Shown here one piece after another: positions 1 through 8,550 of a stretch of DNA of 64,000 bases (within the stretch, counting starts at the first letter, position 1; each line of letters begins with the position of its first letter). The DNA is from an uncultured Litoreibacter sp. (lineage in GTDB: Bacteria > Pseudomonadota > Alphaproteobacteria > Rhodobacterales > Rhodobacteraceae). Location of the stretch: NCBI GenBank assembly GCA_947494435.1, contig CANLUY010000001.1, positions 796,001-860,000 on the forward strand. Reading direction: 5' to 3'. A program made the translations under genes and the position numbers. The notes below the pieces were generated by a model. The model made no database searches. It was not told the DNA's origin and saw only the letters and a program-made list of their open reading frames with translations.

Positions 1-755
1 GAACGCTCTAACACGACATCCAACGCGTCGTCTCTGCCATTGCGGGCACGCCACAGGAAGCGCTCGAACTGCAGTCCGGCGTCATCTTGATATTGTTCAG
101 GGACCGCTTTGATGAGGTCATCAACGCCGGGAAGACGACTGCGCAAACCAACACGCGCTTTAGCGAGGACACGGTAGTCATCGCTGACAATTGGCATCAT
201 GCGTTCAATCGCAAGGTCACTGTCGCGCCATAACAGCATGTCCATCCGTTCATCGTGCAGGTCTTTGATCGTCGCGTTGTTGCGGTCGATGAAGGCGGCG
301 TGCTCATCCGCGCTCAAATTGAATGTCAGCCAAGCGCGTTTCAGTTCTGTCGCGGCCTCAACGCCACGACCTTTGGCGATCAACGCCTCGGCAAAGCGCA
401 GCGAGCCTGTACCGGTCTGCGGTTTTTGTAGTGAAAAATACTCCGCGACCTGCGTCGGGTTCGAGCCACGCGGGATGCTGTATTCGCACCGGCGCCGCAG
501 CAGTTTCAGACCGGGCCAATCGGGGTTGCGTTTGAGGAAGTCCAAGCATTCGCCAAAGCTGCCTTGCCGCCCGCGTAGACGCACCCAATCGACCAGATCA
601 CGAGAGATACGATCCGTGACCCGCCGCCGTAGCTCTGACACTTTGTTCCAGTCGCCTTGGCCGCCCGCAGTGAGCGCATCCACCAATGCATCAGTCGTTT
701 GGGCCCGCGCAGGGGCCGCGAGAAGCAACAGAAAAACGAGTACAAATCGGAGCAC
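1..755 (-). CDS. slt: Soluble lytic murein transglycosylase, N-terminal part (runs off left edge)
   Basis: Only the first ~251 residues are present; the catalytic SLT domain lies outside the window. The family cleaves MurNAc-GlcNAc bonds in periplasmic peptidoglycan, leaving 1,6-anhydro ends. The N-terminus reads VLRFVLVFLLLLAAPARAQ, a clean Sec signal peptide with likely cleavage after ARA. The helical region that follows (DWPGLKLLRRRCEYSIP, repeated short helices) resembles the superhelical U domain of Slt70-type enzymes. I chose the GTG because a GGGAGGGG ribosome site sits just upstream; an in-frame ATG at 770 would add five residues. It is divergent from dapA. Family call is from overall pattern, since no catalytic motif is visible. 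Confidence 0.75.
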   Translation of the reverse strand, partial: MLRFVLVFLLLLAAPARAQTTDALVDALTAGGQGDWNKVSELRRRVTDRISRDLVDWVRLRGRQGSFGECLDFLKRNPDWPGLKLLRRRCEYSIPRGSNPTQVAEYFSLQKPQTGTGSLRFAEALIAKGRGVEAATELKRAWLTFNLSADEHAAFIDRNNATIKDLHDERMDMLLWRDSDLAIERMMPIVSDDYRVLAKARVGLRSRLPGVDDLIKAVPEQYQDDAGLQFERFLWRARNGRDDALDVVLER

Positions 756-922
756 ATGCCCCTCCCACATATCCAGACGCTCTAACTTAGCGCCACCAAA
801 GCGCCGCGCAAACACACAAACTTGGCAACAAACCCACTTGCAGCTAGGTTCCGCCGAGGCTATCCGGCCTGCATTACAAGATTGCAACAATACGACCTAA
901 CAGAAACCAAGGAGTACGTGTC

Positions 923-1795
923 ATGTTTAAGGGATCTATGCCCGCGCTGATCACGCCGTTCGCAAACGGCGCAGTGGATTTTGACGCACTCAAACACTTG
1001 GTTGAGTGGCATATCGAGCAAGGCAGCCACGGGCTGGTGCCGATGGGAACAACTGGCGAAAGCCCGACACTGACACATGACGAGCATGACGCGGTTGTCG
1101 AAACCGTCGTCAAAACCGTTGCTGGTCGCGTGCCCGTGATTGCAGGCGCAGGGTCCAACAGCACGCGCGAAACGGTGCGCTTGACCGAACATGCCAAAGC
1201 CGTTGGCGCGGATGGTGCATTGGTGGTCACGCCCTATTACAACAAGCCCACGCAACGCGGGCTGATCGCGCATTTCACCGCCGCCGCTGACGTTGGGATC
1301 CCGATCGTGATCTATAACATCCCCGGGCGTTCGGTGATTGATATGAGCCCCCAGACGATGGGCGAGCTGGCCAAGCATCCCATGATTATCGGCGTCAAGG
1401 ACAGCACCGCTGATATGGCACGCGTCTCGAAACAGCGCGAACTCTGCGGTGAGGATTTCTGCCAGATGTCAGCCGAAGACGCTTCCGCGCTTGGGTTCTA
1501 TGCGCATGGTGGTGTCGGCTGCATCTCCGTCACAGCGAATGTGGCCCCGAAGCTTTGCGCAGAATTCCAGAACGCATTGGCTGCTGGCGACTTTGCAAAG
1601 GCGCTGAGCTATCAGGACAAACTGATGCCGCTGCATGAAACCTTGTTCATCGAACCCGGCCTGATCGGCGCCAAATACGCGGTGTCGCTGCTGGGCAAGT
1701 GCAATGAGGATGTGCGCAAGCCGCATGTGACGCTGGAAGACAGCACGAAAGAGCTGATCCAAGGCGCGATGCGTCATGCCGGACTGATCAACTGA
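923..1795 (+). CDS. dapA: 4-hydroxy-tetrahydrodipicolinate synthase
   Basis: Condenses pyruvate with L-aspartate-4-semialdehyde, the first committed step of lysine and diaminopimelate synthesis in the cytoplasm. 290 residues, the usual family length. Visible motifs are GTTGES near residue 41, IYNIPGRS with the catalytic Tyr at ~131, and GVKDS with the Schiff-base Lys at ~159. The start follows AAGGAG at a normal distance. Its stop codon overlaps the start of the LysE-family gene by one base (TGATG), so the two are probably co-translated. Next to slt and upstream of smpB, a housekeeping context. Assignment is firm. Confidence 0.97.
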   Translation: MFKGSMPALITPFANGAVDFDALKHLVEWHIEQGSHGLVPMGTTGESPTLTHDEHDAVVETVVKTVAGRVPVIAGAGSNSTRETVRLTEHAKAVGADGALVVTPYYNKPTQRGLIAHFTAAADVGIPIVIYNIPGRSVIDMSPQTMGELAKHPMIIGVKDSTADMARVSKQRELCGEDFCQMSAEDASALGFYAHGGVGCISVTANVAPKLCAEFQNALAAGDFAKALSYQDKLMPLHETLFIEPGLIGAKYAVSLLGKCNEDVRKPHVTLEDSTKELIQGAMRHAGLIN

Positions 1796-2418
1796 TGGAT
1801 CCCACCCTGTTTGCGGCCTTCATGGTCGCAACCCTGCTGATTGCTGCGACGCCGGGGCCTTCCGTGGCTTTGGCATCTGCTCAGGCCGTGAAGTTCGGCC
1901 CGCGCGCGGCGGCGCTGACTGTTGCGGGCGATGCGCTTGGCACTGTCGTGCATATCTGCGTAGCGGTAGCTGGTTTGCAGGCGCTGATGAGTATCGCGTC
2001 GCAGGTGTTGCCCGCACTGCAGATTGTCGGTGGCCTTTATATCCTATGGCTTGCCTATCAGTCGTTCACGGCAACATCTGACGAGCATGCGGTCAGCGCC
2101 GCCTCTCAACGGTCGGTGTTTCTGTCGGGTTTCTTTGCCTGCGTGACGAACCCGAAGGCTATCGTGTTCTTTGCCGCGCTGTTTCCCGGGTTCATCAATC
2201 CGGAGATGTCGATCCTGACGCAATCGCTGGTCTACGGGCTGATCTTCATCGTGATCGATGCGGCTTCGATCTTTGGCTATGCAATGCTTGCCTATGCGAC
2301 CTTAACGAAGGGTGTGGCGCGACGGTTCAGCGTCGACAAGATATCGGGGTTCGGTCTGCTCGGTGTAGGCTTGCTGCTCATCTATAAGGGTTGGCGCGAA
2401 TTGCCTCGAACGGCATGA
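1795..2418 (+). CDS. LysE/RhtB-family amino-acid exporter
   Basis: 207-residue integral membrane protein with about six hydrophobic segments and the family N-terminal motif ATPGPSVALASAQAVKFG (residues ~18-35). LysE/RhtB proteins export amino acids such as lysine, threonine or homoserine. The start overlaps the dapA stop by one base. The coupling to the lysine-pathway enzyme suggests, but does not prove, relief of excess lysine-pathway products. The 3' end overlaps the GNAT gene by ATGA. Substrate cannot be told from sequence. Confidence 0.88.
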   Translation: MDPTLFAAFMVATLLIAATPGPSVALASAQAVKFGPRAAALTVAGDALGTVVHICVAVAGLQALMSIASQVLPALQIVGGLYILWLAYQSFTATSDEHAVSAASQRSVFLSGFFACVTNPKAIVFFAALFPGFINPEMSILTQSLVYGLIFIVIDAASIFGYAMLAYATLTKGVARRFSVDKISGFGLLGVGLLLIYKGWRELPRTA

Positions 2419-2834
2419 TCTTGCGCCCGTATGAGCAACGCGATCTAGGCGGCCTCCTCACCTGTTGGGAGGCCGCTATTCGTTCAGGTCAACCGCAACT
2501 GAAAGATAGCTTTATCTTATCCGAACTGAGCAATATCCGGCGGGACTACCTTCCTAAAGTTCGAACCACTGTGGCGGAGAACGGTCAGATACAAGGTTTC
2601 ATCTGTATGCTGGGCTTTGAGGTCGCCGCGCTGTTTGTGCATCCGTTTGAGCAACGGATGGGGGTTGGATCTGCACTTCTCACCAGTCAGGATGCGCGCA
2701 GCTTAGAGGTATTCGAGGCTAATGCACCCGCACGCGCTTTCTACCACAAACACGGGTTTCGTCAGACCCATTCGCGTTTGCATGAAGAGGCCGACCAAAT
2801 GCTGTGCTGCCTTGCCCTAGACGAAGGGGCCTAA
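2415..2834 (+). CDS. GNAT-family N-acetyltransferase
   Basis: 139 residues starting [10 protein letters not shown] at the ATG that overlaps the LysE stop (ATGA). An upstream in-frame TTG would lie inside the previous gene and is less likely. The acetyl-CoA binding region reads [17 protein letters not shown] (motif A, R/Q-x-x-G-x-G/A) and the tail has the typical [13 protein letters not shown] strand-helix. Such enzymes acetylate small amines or protein N-termini; the substrate here is unknown. Apparently the third gene of a dapA-led operon. Confidence 0.85.
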   Translation: MILRPYEQRDLGGLLTCWEAAIRSGQPQLKDSFILSELSNIRRDYLPKVRTTVAENGQIQGFICMLGFEVAALFVHPFEQRMGVGSALLTSQDARSLEVFEANAPARAFYHKHGFRQTHSRLHEEADQMLCCLALDEGA

Positions 2835-2853
2835 CAGCACCTATATGCGGGTG

Positions 2854-3327
2854 ATGGCCAAGAAAGACGAAAACAAGAATTACAAAGTGATCGCCGAGAA
2901 CCGGCGTGCCCGCTACGACTATGCCATCGAGGATGATATTGAGTGCGGTATGATGCTTGAAGGGTCGGAGGTGAAATCCCTGCGGACCGGGAAAGCGCAG
3001 ATCACCGAGTGTTATGCCGCTGTCGAAGACGGTGAGTTGTGGTTGGTGAACAGCTATATCCCGCCCTATGCACAGGCCAAAACATTTCAGCATGCGGAGC
3101 GGCGGCGGCGCAAGCTTCTGGTTTCGAAGAAAGAACTGGCGAAGCTTTGGTCGGCAACACAGCGCGAAGGAATGACGCTGGTGCCGCTGGTTTTGTACTT
3201 CAACCATAAAGGTCTGGCGAAGATAAAAATAGGGATCGCCAAGGGCAAAAAGAACCATGACAAGCGCGAGACATCCGCCAAACGTGACTGGGGCCGTCAA
3301 AAGGCGCGGCTCTTGAAAGAGCATTAA
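2854..3327 (+). CDS. smpB: SsrA-binding protein
   Basis: Binds tmRNA and the ribosome to rescue stalled translation (trans-translation). Conserved features are [41 protein letters not shown] at the N-terminus, the SYIPPY segment, and the basic C-terminal tail [23 protein letters not shown] that enters the mRNA channel. Homologs generally begin close to this MAKKDE start (157 aa); an ATG at 2845 would add three residues. No strong ribosome site is visible for either. No tmRNA gene was seen in the window. Confidence 0.96.
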   Translation: MAKKDENKNYKVIAENRRARYDYAIEDDIECGMMLEGSEVKSLRTGKAQITECYAAVEDGELWLVNSYIPPYAQAKTFQHAERRRRKLLVSKKELAKLWSATQREGMTLVPLVLYFNHKGLAKIKIGIAKGKKNHDKRETSAKRDWGRQKARLLKEH

Positions 3328-3328
3328 G

Positions 3329-3583
3329 ATGAGCGGCGCTCTGCCCCTTGTCTTAGGTGCGGTCTTGGGCATCTTAGCGTGCAATCTGCTCGCGTTTATT
3401 TTGAAGCCGGTCAATCTCGGGCTAGGCGGAAATAGCCTGACCGGAATGCTTGCCGGTGGCGGTATGGCTTTAGCTCAATATCAGATCGCACCGTCTGTCG
3501 GATTCGGGCTGATCTCAAGCACATTTACTGCGGTCGCGGTGATGGTCCTCATTGGGGTCTATCTGAACGTGCGCGCCCGCTAG
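3329..3583 (+). CDS. Small membrane protein of unknown function
   Basis: 84 residues beginning one base after the smpB stop, so very likely in the same transcript. The protein is almost entirely hydrophobic, with about three membrane segments (residues ~5-25, ~35-52, ~57-78) separated by Gly-rich turns (LGLGGNSLTGMLAGGG). I do not recognise a named family. Composition and spacing make it a real gene; no function is proposed. Confidence 0.7.
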   Translation: MSGALPLVLGAVLGILACNLLAFILKPVNLGLGGNSLTGMLAGGGMALAQYQIAPSVGFGLISSTFTAVAVMVLIGVYLNVRAR

Positions 3584-3604
3584 ACTCCTTACGCGCTGCG
3601 AGCT

Positions 3605-3633
3605 ACCTATCAAGCAACCCCGAACAGATAGGT
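3605..3633 (+). promoter_or_regulatory. Inverted repeat overlapping the sseA ribosome-binding site
   Basis: ACCTATC (3605-3611) and GATAGGT (3627-3633) are perfect complements separated by 15 bases. The right arm contains the AGGTGG that serves as the sseA Shine-Dalgarno site. Folding of the leader would hide that site, so translation of sseA may be controlled by this hairpin. Only the pairing is seen; regulation is inference. Confidence 0.4.
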
Positions 3634-3639
3634 GGCGCC

Positions 3640-4488
3640 ATGTCAGATGATCCGCAAACTCTTGTCAGCACTGAGTGGCTGCAAAAGCACCTTCAAGACC
3701 CTGACTTGCGTATCATTGATGCCTCTTGGTACTTGCCCGATATGAACCGGGATGGGCGGGAGGAGTACGCGCGTGGTCATATTCCCAATGCGCGTTTCTT
3801 TGATATTGACGAAATCGCTGACACCCGTTCTGCCTTGCCTCATATGGCGCCACCTGTTGAGAAATTTATGTCCCGCCTTCGCGCGATGGGCGTGGGTGAT
3901 GGCCATCAGGTTGTGGTCTATGATGGCGCGGGCATGTTTTCAGCAGCCCGCGTTTGGTGGCTGTTTCGGTTGATGGGCAAAACAGATATCGCCGTGCTTG
4001 ATGGCGGGTATCCAAAGTGGATCGCGGAAGGCCGCGAGACCGAAGACCTGCCGCCCGTCTTGAAAGAGCGTCATATGACCGTCCAACGCCAAGCCCATCT
4101 GGTGCGAGATGTCACGCAAGTTGCGGCCGCTGCCAAACTTGGAGATCACACGATCATTGATGCGCGAGGGCCAGCGCGTTTTTCAGGGTCTGAAGCTGAA
4201 CCTCGTGAGGGGCTTCGCGCCGGGCACATCCCCGGATCTCGCAACATCTACTTTCGGACATTGCTGAATGAAGACGGCACGATGCGCTCACTCTCGGAAA
4301 TAGAGGCGGTATTCAAAGTGGCAGGTGCTGACCTTACGAAACCGGTCATTACCACCTGTGGTTCAGGCGTGACGGCAGCAATCCTCTCACTGGCTTTGGA
4401 ACGTATTGGCCACCGGAACCACTCCCTTTATGACGGATCATGGGCCGAATGGGGCCAGTTTGACCAACTACCAATCGAGACCGGATAA
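3640..4488 (+). CDS. sseA: 3-mercaptopyruvate/thiosulfate sulfurtransferase (two rhodanese domains)
   Basis: Transfers sulfane sulfur from 3-mercaptopyruvate or thiosulfate to thiol acceptors or cyanide. 282 residues with two rhodanese folds. The N-terminal domain (~residues 8-125) has DASWYLPDMNRDGREEY and HIPNARFFDID and is non-catalytic. The C-terminal domain (~residues 155-280) has DARGPARFSG, GHIPGSRN and the active loop TTCGSGVTA with the catalytic Cys. The CGSGVT loop favours mercaptopyruvate over thiosulfate (family knowledge). Three bases separate it from the aminotransferase, suggesting co-transcription and a link to cysteine-derived mercaptopyruvate. Confidence 0.95.
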   Translation: MSDDPQTLVSTEWLQKHLQDPDLRIIDASWYLPDMNRDGREEYARGHIPNARFFDIDEIADTRSALPHMAPPVEKFMSRLRAMGVGDGHQVVVYDGAGMFSAARVWWLFRLMGKTDIAVLDGGYPKWIAEGRETEDLPPVLKERHMTVQRQAHLVRDVTQVAAAAKLGDHTIIDARGPARFSGSEAEPREGLRAGHIPGSRNIYFRTLLNEDGTMRSLSEIEAVFKVAGADLTKPVITTCGSGVTAAILSLALERIGHRNHSLYDGSWAEWGQFDQLPIETG

Positions 4489-4491
4489 GAC

Positions 4492-5676
4492 ATGCTTGAA
4501 AATCTGCAGCCACAACCCGCCGACAAAATTCTGGCGCTGATGACCGCGTTCAAGGAAGACCCCCGCGACGCGAAAATCGACCTTGGCGTCGGCGTTTACA
4601 AGGATGCGACGGGCCTTACCCCGATTATGCGCTCCGTCAAAGAAGCCGAAAAACGGTTGTGGCAGGTGGAGGAGACTAAGTCTTACACTGGGCTCGTGGG
4701 CGATGTCGGGTTCCACCACGCTATGCGCGACTTAATCTTGGCTGACACTGTTGCGGCAGAAAACTTCGCGGCCGCCGCGACACCAGGGGGCACCGGCGCG
4801 ATCCGACAAGGGCTTGAGTTAATCCAGATGGCCTCACCCGAGGCGACGGTCTGGCTGTCAAACCCAACCTGGCCGAACCACCCATCTATCATCAAATACC
4901 TTGGAATAAACGTCTCCGAGTACCGCTATTTTGACCCCGAAAGCCGTGCCGTGGATTTCAACGGCATGCTGACAGATCTCTCCAACGCTAAGCCCGGTGA
5001 CGTCGTTCTGCTGCATGGATGCTGCCACAATCCGACTGGTGCGAATTTGAATGCCAGCCAATGGCAGGAAGTCGCAGACCTGTTGATTGCCAAGAACCTC
5101 ATCCCCTTTGTCGACATCGCCTATCAGGGTTTTGGAGACGGGCTAGAAGCTGACGCATATGGCGTTCGTCACTTGGCCAAAACCCAGCCTGAACTGCTGA
5201 TCGGCGCGAGCTGTTCGAAGAATTTTGGTGTTTACCGTGAACGCGTTGGCATCTTGATGACAATTGCGCAGGATGCGAGCAGAACGAAGCTCAATCAAAG
5301 CTCCCTTGCATTTCTGAACCGACAAAATTTCTCTTTCCCGCCGGATCACGGCGCTCGACTCGTGACGATGATCCTGACGGATTCTGCGCTGCGGACAGAT
5401 TGGCAGTCAGAACTGGAAGATGTGCGTTTGGGGATGCTCAATCTGCGGCAGCAGCTTGCATCAACCCTCCAAAAACGGACCGGATCGGACCGGTTCGGGT
5501 TTCTTGCGGACCATCGTGGGATGTTTTCGCGTTTGGGCGCGACACCGGACCAAGTCGACAAAATGCGCGAGAGCCACGGGATCTATATGATCGGTGACAG
5601 CCGAATGAACATTGCCGGCCTGAACGAAGCTTCGATTCCAATTTTGGCAGACGCGATAGTTGAAGCCGGCGTCTAG
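4492..5676 (+). CDS. Aromatic amino acid / aspartate aminotransferase (class I)
   Basis: PLP-dependent transaminase of the AspC/TyrB subgroup, 394 residues, the standard length. Motifs: LGVGVYKDATGLTPIM at the N-terminus, YTGLVGD, LHGCCHNPTGANL (usual HGCCHNPTG), FVDIAYQGFGDGL, and the PLP lysine in GASCSKNFGVYRERVG. The C-terminus carries RGMFSRLG. Moves amino groups between aspartate or aromatic amino acids and 2-oxoglutarate. Lies three bases after sseA; this class of enzyme can produce mercaptopyruvate from cysteine, which would feed SseA (inference). Its 3' end overlaps the convergent CxxC protein gene by four bases. Confidence 0.93.
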   Translation: MLENLQPQPADKILALMTAFKEDPRDAKIDLGVGVYKDATGLTPIMRSVKEAEKRLWQVEETKSYTGLVGDVGFHHAMRDLILADTVAAENFAAAATPGGTGAIRQGLELIQMASPEATVWLSNPTWPNHPSIIKYLGINVSEYRYFDPESRAVDFNGMLTDLSNAKPGDVVLLHGCCHNPTGANLNASQWQEVADLLIAKNLIPFVDIAYQGFGDGLEADAYGVRHLAKTQPELLIGASCSKNFGVYRERVGILMTIAQDASRTKLNQSSLAFLNRQNFSFPPDHGARLVTMILTDSALRTDWQSELEDVRLGMLNLRQQLASTLQKRTGSDRFGFLADHRGMFSRLGATPDQVDKMRESHGIYMIGDSRMNIAGLNEASIPILADAIVEAGV

Positions 5677-5906
5677 CTTAGAAATTTCTCACCGTTACAT
5701 GTCGGGCATTTGCCGGTTTTGCGACCAAGGCATCCGCTACACATATTGAAAATGGCGCTACCATTCGCATCTACACCTGCCATGACCTTTCCCCGTCCTG
5801 CACAAATGCGGCACGGCGCAAGGCCTGTCCCGTTGCAGCGATGGCATTGCCGCTTCAACGGAGGGTCCTTCTTTCGTCTGCTCGTTGGCTTGTCCATATT
5901 CATCAT
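5673..5906 (-). CDS. Small CxxCxGxG zinc-finger protein, DnaJ-like
   Basis: 77 residues, nearly all a cysteine-rich region with four CxxC motifs: CHRCNGTG, CRICAGRG, CSGCLGRK and CPTCNGEK. This matches the two-zinc cysteine-rich domain of DnaJ, without J domain or substrate-binding domain. It could be a redox or chaperone-like adaptor. The basic N-terminus (KPTSRRKKDPPLKRQ) is unusual. Convergent with the aminotransferase. No specific function is known to me. Confidence 0.75.
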   Translation of the reverse strand: MMNMDKPTSRRKKDPPLKRQCHRCNGTGLAPCRICAGRGKVMAGVDANGSAIFNMCSGCLGRKTGKCPTCNGEKFLS

Positions 5907-6007
5907 TAGGCCAAATCCTTACTCGAGGAAGCTGATACTTCAGAATAAAGCCGCGATTTGACGAAATTGAGATCAGAATTAGACGATAATGCCGTATTCA
6001 AGGTCTA

Positions 6008-6481
6008 TCACGAATAGTCATAGCCCGCGTAGCGGTTGGGCAGATCAACACTTTTCCAGTCACTGATAAATTCAGCCCAAACGCCTCCGGGCCGCCAGAT
6101 ACCATCCATTCTATTGAATGCGTCTTCGACAGAACCGCCTCGGCCTTCAAGCGCATAGCGGTAAAAGAACGCCGAGACCCGCGCGTTATAAATACAATGA
6201 ACGTGAACGGGTGCATCGCTCGACCGTGTCATCGCAGCACAGAAGCTGTCAAAATCATCTTGAGTAGGCGCGCTGAAATCCACCGGGATGTAAGTGTATT
6301 GGAAACCCATTCGCGCGAGGATGCTGGCCTCGTCCGCCAGTGCATCTTTGTTATCATTTGGGGCCAGATTGATGACGTGACTGACGCCCAAGGCTTTGAT
6401 GTTCGCAAACTGCGTCTCGGTTGGCTGTCCGGAGGTTGTCAGCCGCTCATTCAAACGCCGCCAATTGATCACGTCATTCAC
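6008..6481 (-). CDS. Protein tyrosine phosphatase-like protein (BLH/DUF442 type)
   Basis: 157 residues with the opening of beta-lactamase-hydrolase-like phosphatases: RLNERLTTSGQPTETQFANIKALGVSHVINLAPND. The P-loop reads VHVHCIYNARVSAFFYRY, with Cys and Arg four residues apart (CX4R) instead of the classical CX5R. I recall related short proteins with HC(A)(S/A)NxRVS, so this may be a family trait. A general acid could be among the Asp residues of DFSAPTQDDFDSF. Function uncertain: phosphatase on unknown substrate, or non-catalytic binder. Confidence 0.7.
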   Translation of the reverse strand: MNDVINWRRLNERLTTSGQPTETQFANIKALGVSHVINLAPNDNKDALADEASILARMGFQYTYIPVDFSAPTQDDFDSFCAAMTRSSDAPVHVHCIYNARVSAFFYRYALEGRGGSVEDAFNRMDGIWRPGGVWAEFISDWKSVDLPNRYAGYDYS

Positions 6482-6651
6482 AGGTCAATCCTTCCAACCT
6501 ATTGTGGAGCCTAGCTACGGAAAGGAGGTCGTGCAAATTCCGGGAGCAAAATCTAAAACTCATGATTGAGGTTGCACAGCCCAATCGCATTCCTTAGATG
6601 ACGCGCAGAAGTACAAGTCTCCGCTACCTTGCCAAAACGGACTCCAAAATT

Positions 6652-7284
6652 ATGACACGCCTCCTTCCCGGCATCCTTGCCATGGCCATTGTTGTGGTCG
6701 CCTCAAATATTCTGGTCCAATTCCTCTTTGGAAATTGGCTAACTTGGGGTGCATTCACTTACCCGATTGCATTTCTGATCACGGATATCATGAATCGCGT
6801 TTATGGGATGTCCGCCGCGCGTAAGGTTGTTTTTGCAGGCTTTATTGTCGGCATTATTTGTTCGTTGATCGGATCACAGATCATGCTCGAATTCGGGCCG
6901 GCGGTTCCTCTACGCATTGCTATCGCATCAGCAGTCGCCTTTTTGACAGCGCAGATGTTAGATGTTTCAATCTTCGACAGGTTGCGTGGTGGGACGTGGT
7001 GGAAAGCGCCGCTGACCTCAACACTGATTGGTTCCGCTGTTGATACTGCAATCTTTTTTACAATCGCATTCTCGGCATCGGTGACCGTCTTTGGCGCAAA
7101 CGCTGATGCAGCAGTTAACTGGTCTTGGGAGAGCGTTCCGCTCCTTGGCCAAGGCCCGCTATTACCGTTGTGGGTATCCCTCGCTCTGGCTGATTGGGGT
7201 GTCAAAATTGGCGTCGGGCTTGTGGCGTTGGTGCCATTCAGAATTCTGGTGGCTCGCCTCACTCCAGCTTTGAGAAGCGACTAA
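6652..7284 (+). CDS. yhhQ: Queuosine precursor transporter, YhhQ/VUT family
   Basis: Membrane importer for queuine precursors (preQ0/preQ1) used in tRNA queuosine modification. About six membrane segments; family-like blocks are AIVVVASNILVQF, WLTWGAFTYPIAFLITDIMNRVYG and LADWGVKIGVGLVALVPFRIL. I start at the ATG giving MTRLLPGILAMAI because that matches how such proteins usually begin; an ATG at 6598 would add 18 polar residues. Neither start has a clear ribosome site. The 117 bases upstream were looked over for a preQ1 riboswitch and none could be supported. Confidence 0.85.
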   Translation: MTRLLPGILAMAIVVVASNILVQFLFGNWLTWGAFTYPIAFLITDIMNRVYGMSAARKVVFAGFIVGIICSLIGSQIMLEFGPAVPLRIAIASAVAFLTAQMLDVSIFDRLRGGTWWKAPLTSTLIGSAVDTAIFFTIAFSASVTVFGANADAAVNWSWESVPLLGQGPLLPLWVSLALADWGVKIGVGLVALVPFRILVARLTPALRSD

Positions 7285-7408
7285 AAGACGAGACCCACAA
7301 GTCTTGTTTGATTTGTTTGGACGCCATATCGAACCATTTGAGCTGTTTCATAAAGCTCGAACAGAAAACAAATTCAGGTTGGCTTAAAACTGAACCGGTG
7401 GCACGCGG

Positions 7409-7438
7409 AAAAAAACACACCCACTTGGAATTTCAAGT
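7409..7438 (-). terminator. Possible terminator downstream of flgI
   Basis: On the minus strand a short ACTTG/CAAGT hairpin (7423-7438) lies just after the flgI stop and is followed, seven bases on, by a run of seven T. The stem is weak, so this is a modest candidate for the end of the flagellar transcript. Confidence 0.35.
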
Positions 7439-7443
7439 CAACA

Positions 7444-8550
7444 TCACTGAATGATAAAGCTCGCGTGCATTGCACCGGCGGCGTTGATTGCTTTTAGGAT
7501 ATCAATCATATCGAGTGGGGAGACGCCAAGTGCATTCAGACCCGCGACGACTTGAGAAAGAGACGCGCTCCCGTCAATTTCAGCAAGATTTGCTGGTCGC
7601 CCTTCTTGTATGGTAGCCGCGGTTCGGGGCACCACAATTGTCTCGCCTTCGCTGAATGGACTTGGCTGACTGACGATAGGCGCTTCTTCAATTGTCAGCG
7701 TCAAATTGCCTTGAGCAACCGCGACTCGCGAAATCCTGACATCCTCTCCCATGACAATTGTACCTGATCTTTGATCAACGACTACTTTTGCCGCGCGTTC
7801 AGGTTCTACAACAATGCGCTCGATCCGACTAAGCGCATGCGCTGGTGATCTTGAACCCGTCCTCTGCAAATCAACAGAAACGGTTCCCGAATCCTGCATA
7901 AGCGCTACGTTGCGCCCGAAGGATCGGTTAATTGCGATTTCAATTTTTTCTGCTGTCGTAAAGTCCGGGTCTCTCAAGGCCAAACGCATTTGCGTCAGTG
8001 TCGAGAAATCGAACTCAACCTCCTGCTCAACACGTGCCCCGGCAACAATCGTTCCGGATGTCGGAACACCATGTACTATCCGCGCAGCCTCACCCTCTGC
8101 GCTTATACCTCCAGCAAGAATGTTGCCTTGGGCAACAGCATAAATTTCACCATCGGCACCGCTAAGTGGTGTCATTATTAACGTCCCGCCCAGCAAACTT
8201 TTCGAATCGCCGATTGTGGAAACCGTCACATCGATGCGCCCACCAATCCTGGCGAATGGTGGCAAAACTGATGTAACTAAAACAGCGGCAACGTTTTTGG
8301 GGCGGAATTGTTCACCTGTTACATTCACGCCGAGCCGCTCAAGAATTGACGACATCATTTCTTCTGTGAACGGCGAATTCCGCAGACCATCCCCAGTGCC
8401 GTTTAATCCTACAACCAGTCCGTATCCAACGAGGTCGTTCCCTCTCACGCCGTCTACGTTCACGAGATCCTTGAGGCGAACTGGAGTCGCAGCAACAGAA
8501 ACGCTTGAAAGCAAAAAGACTGCTAAAGCAAAGAATGGAATAAACTTCAT
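7444..8550 (-). CDS. flgI: Flagellar P-ring protein FlgI
   Basis: Periplasmic protein that forms the P ring around the flagellar rod in the peptidoglycan layer. 368 residues, standard length, with a Sec signal peptide (MKFIPFFALAVFLLSSVSVAA). Diagnostic blocks are VRLKDLVNVDGVRGNDLVGYGLVVGLNGTGDG, LGVNV, NVAAVLVTSVLPPFARIGGRIDVTVSTIGDSKSLLGGTLIMTPL and the C-terminal SLSQVVAGLNALGVSPLDMIDILKAINAAGAM. The start overlaps the flgL stop (ATGA), so it is translated from the same transcript. Last gene of the local block. Confidence 0.97.
   Translation of the reverse strand: MKFIPFFALAVFLLSSVSVAATPVRLKDLVNVDGVRGNDLVGYGLVVGLNGTGDGLRNSPFTEEMMSSILERLGVNVTGEQFRPKNVAAVLVTSVLPPFARIGGRIDVTVSTIGDSKSLLGGTLIMTPLSGADGEIYAVAQGNILAGGISAEGEAARIVHGVPTSGTIVAGARVEQEVEFDFSTLTQMRLALRDPDFTTAEKIEIAINRSFGRNVALMQDSGTVSVDLQRTGSRSPAHALSRIERIVVEPERAAKVVVDQRSGTIVMGEDVRISRVAVAQGNLTLTIEEAPIVSQPSPFSEGETIVVPRTAATIQEGRPANLAEIDGSASLSQVVAGLNALGVSPLDMIDILKAINAAGAMHASFIIQ

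Noticed and set aside
199-900. 233-residue open frame on the plus strand
   Set aside because: Antisense to the lytic transglycosylase, which has a signal peptide and family features; Arg/Ser-rich product typical of a shadow frame.
2719-3414. 231-residue open frame on the minus strand across smpB
   Set aside because: Antisense to smpB, which is unmistakable; product has no domain pattern.
6482-6651. preQ1 riboswitch ahead of the queuosine-precursor transporter
   Set aside because: I could not fit the preQ1-I or preQ1-II pairing pattern to this leader by eye.
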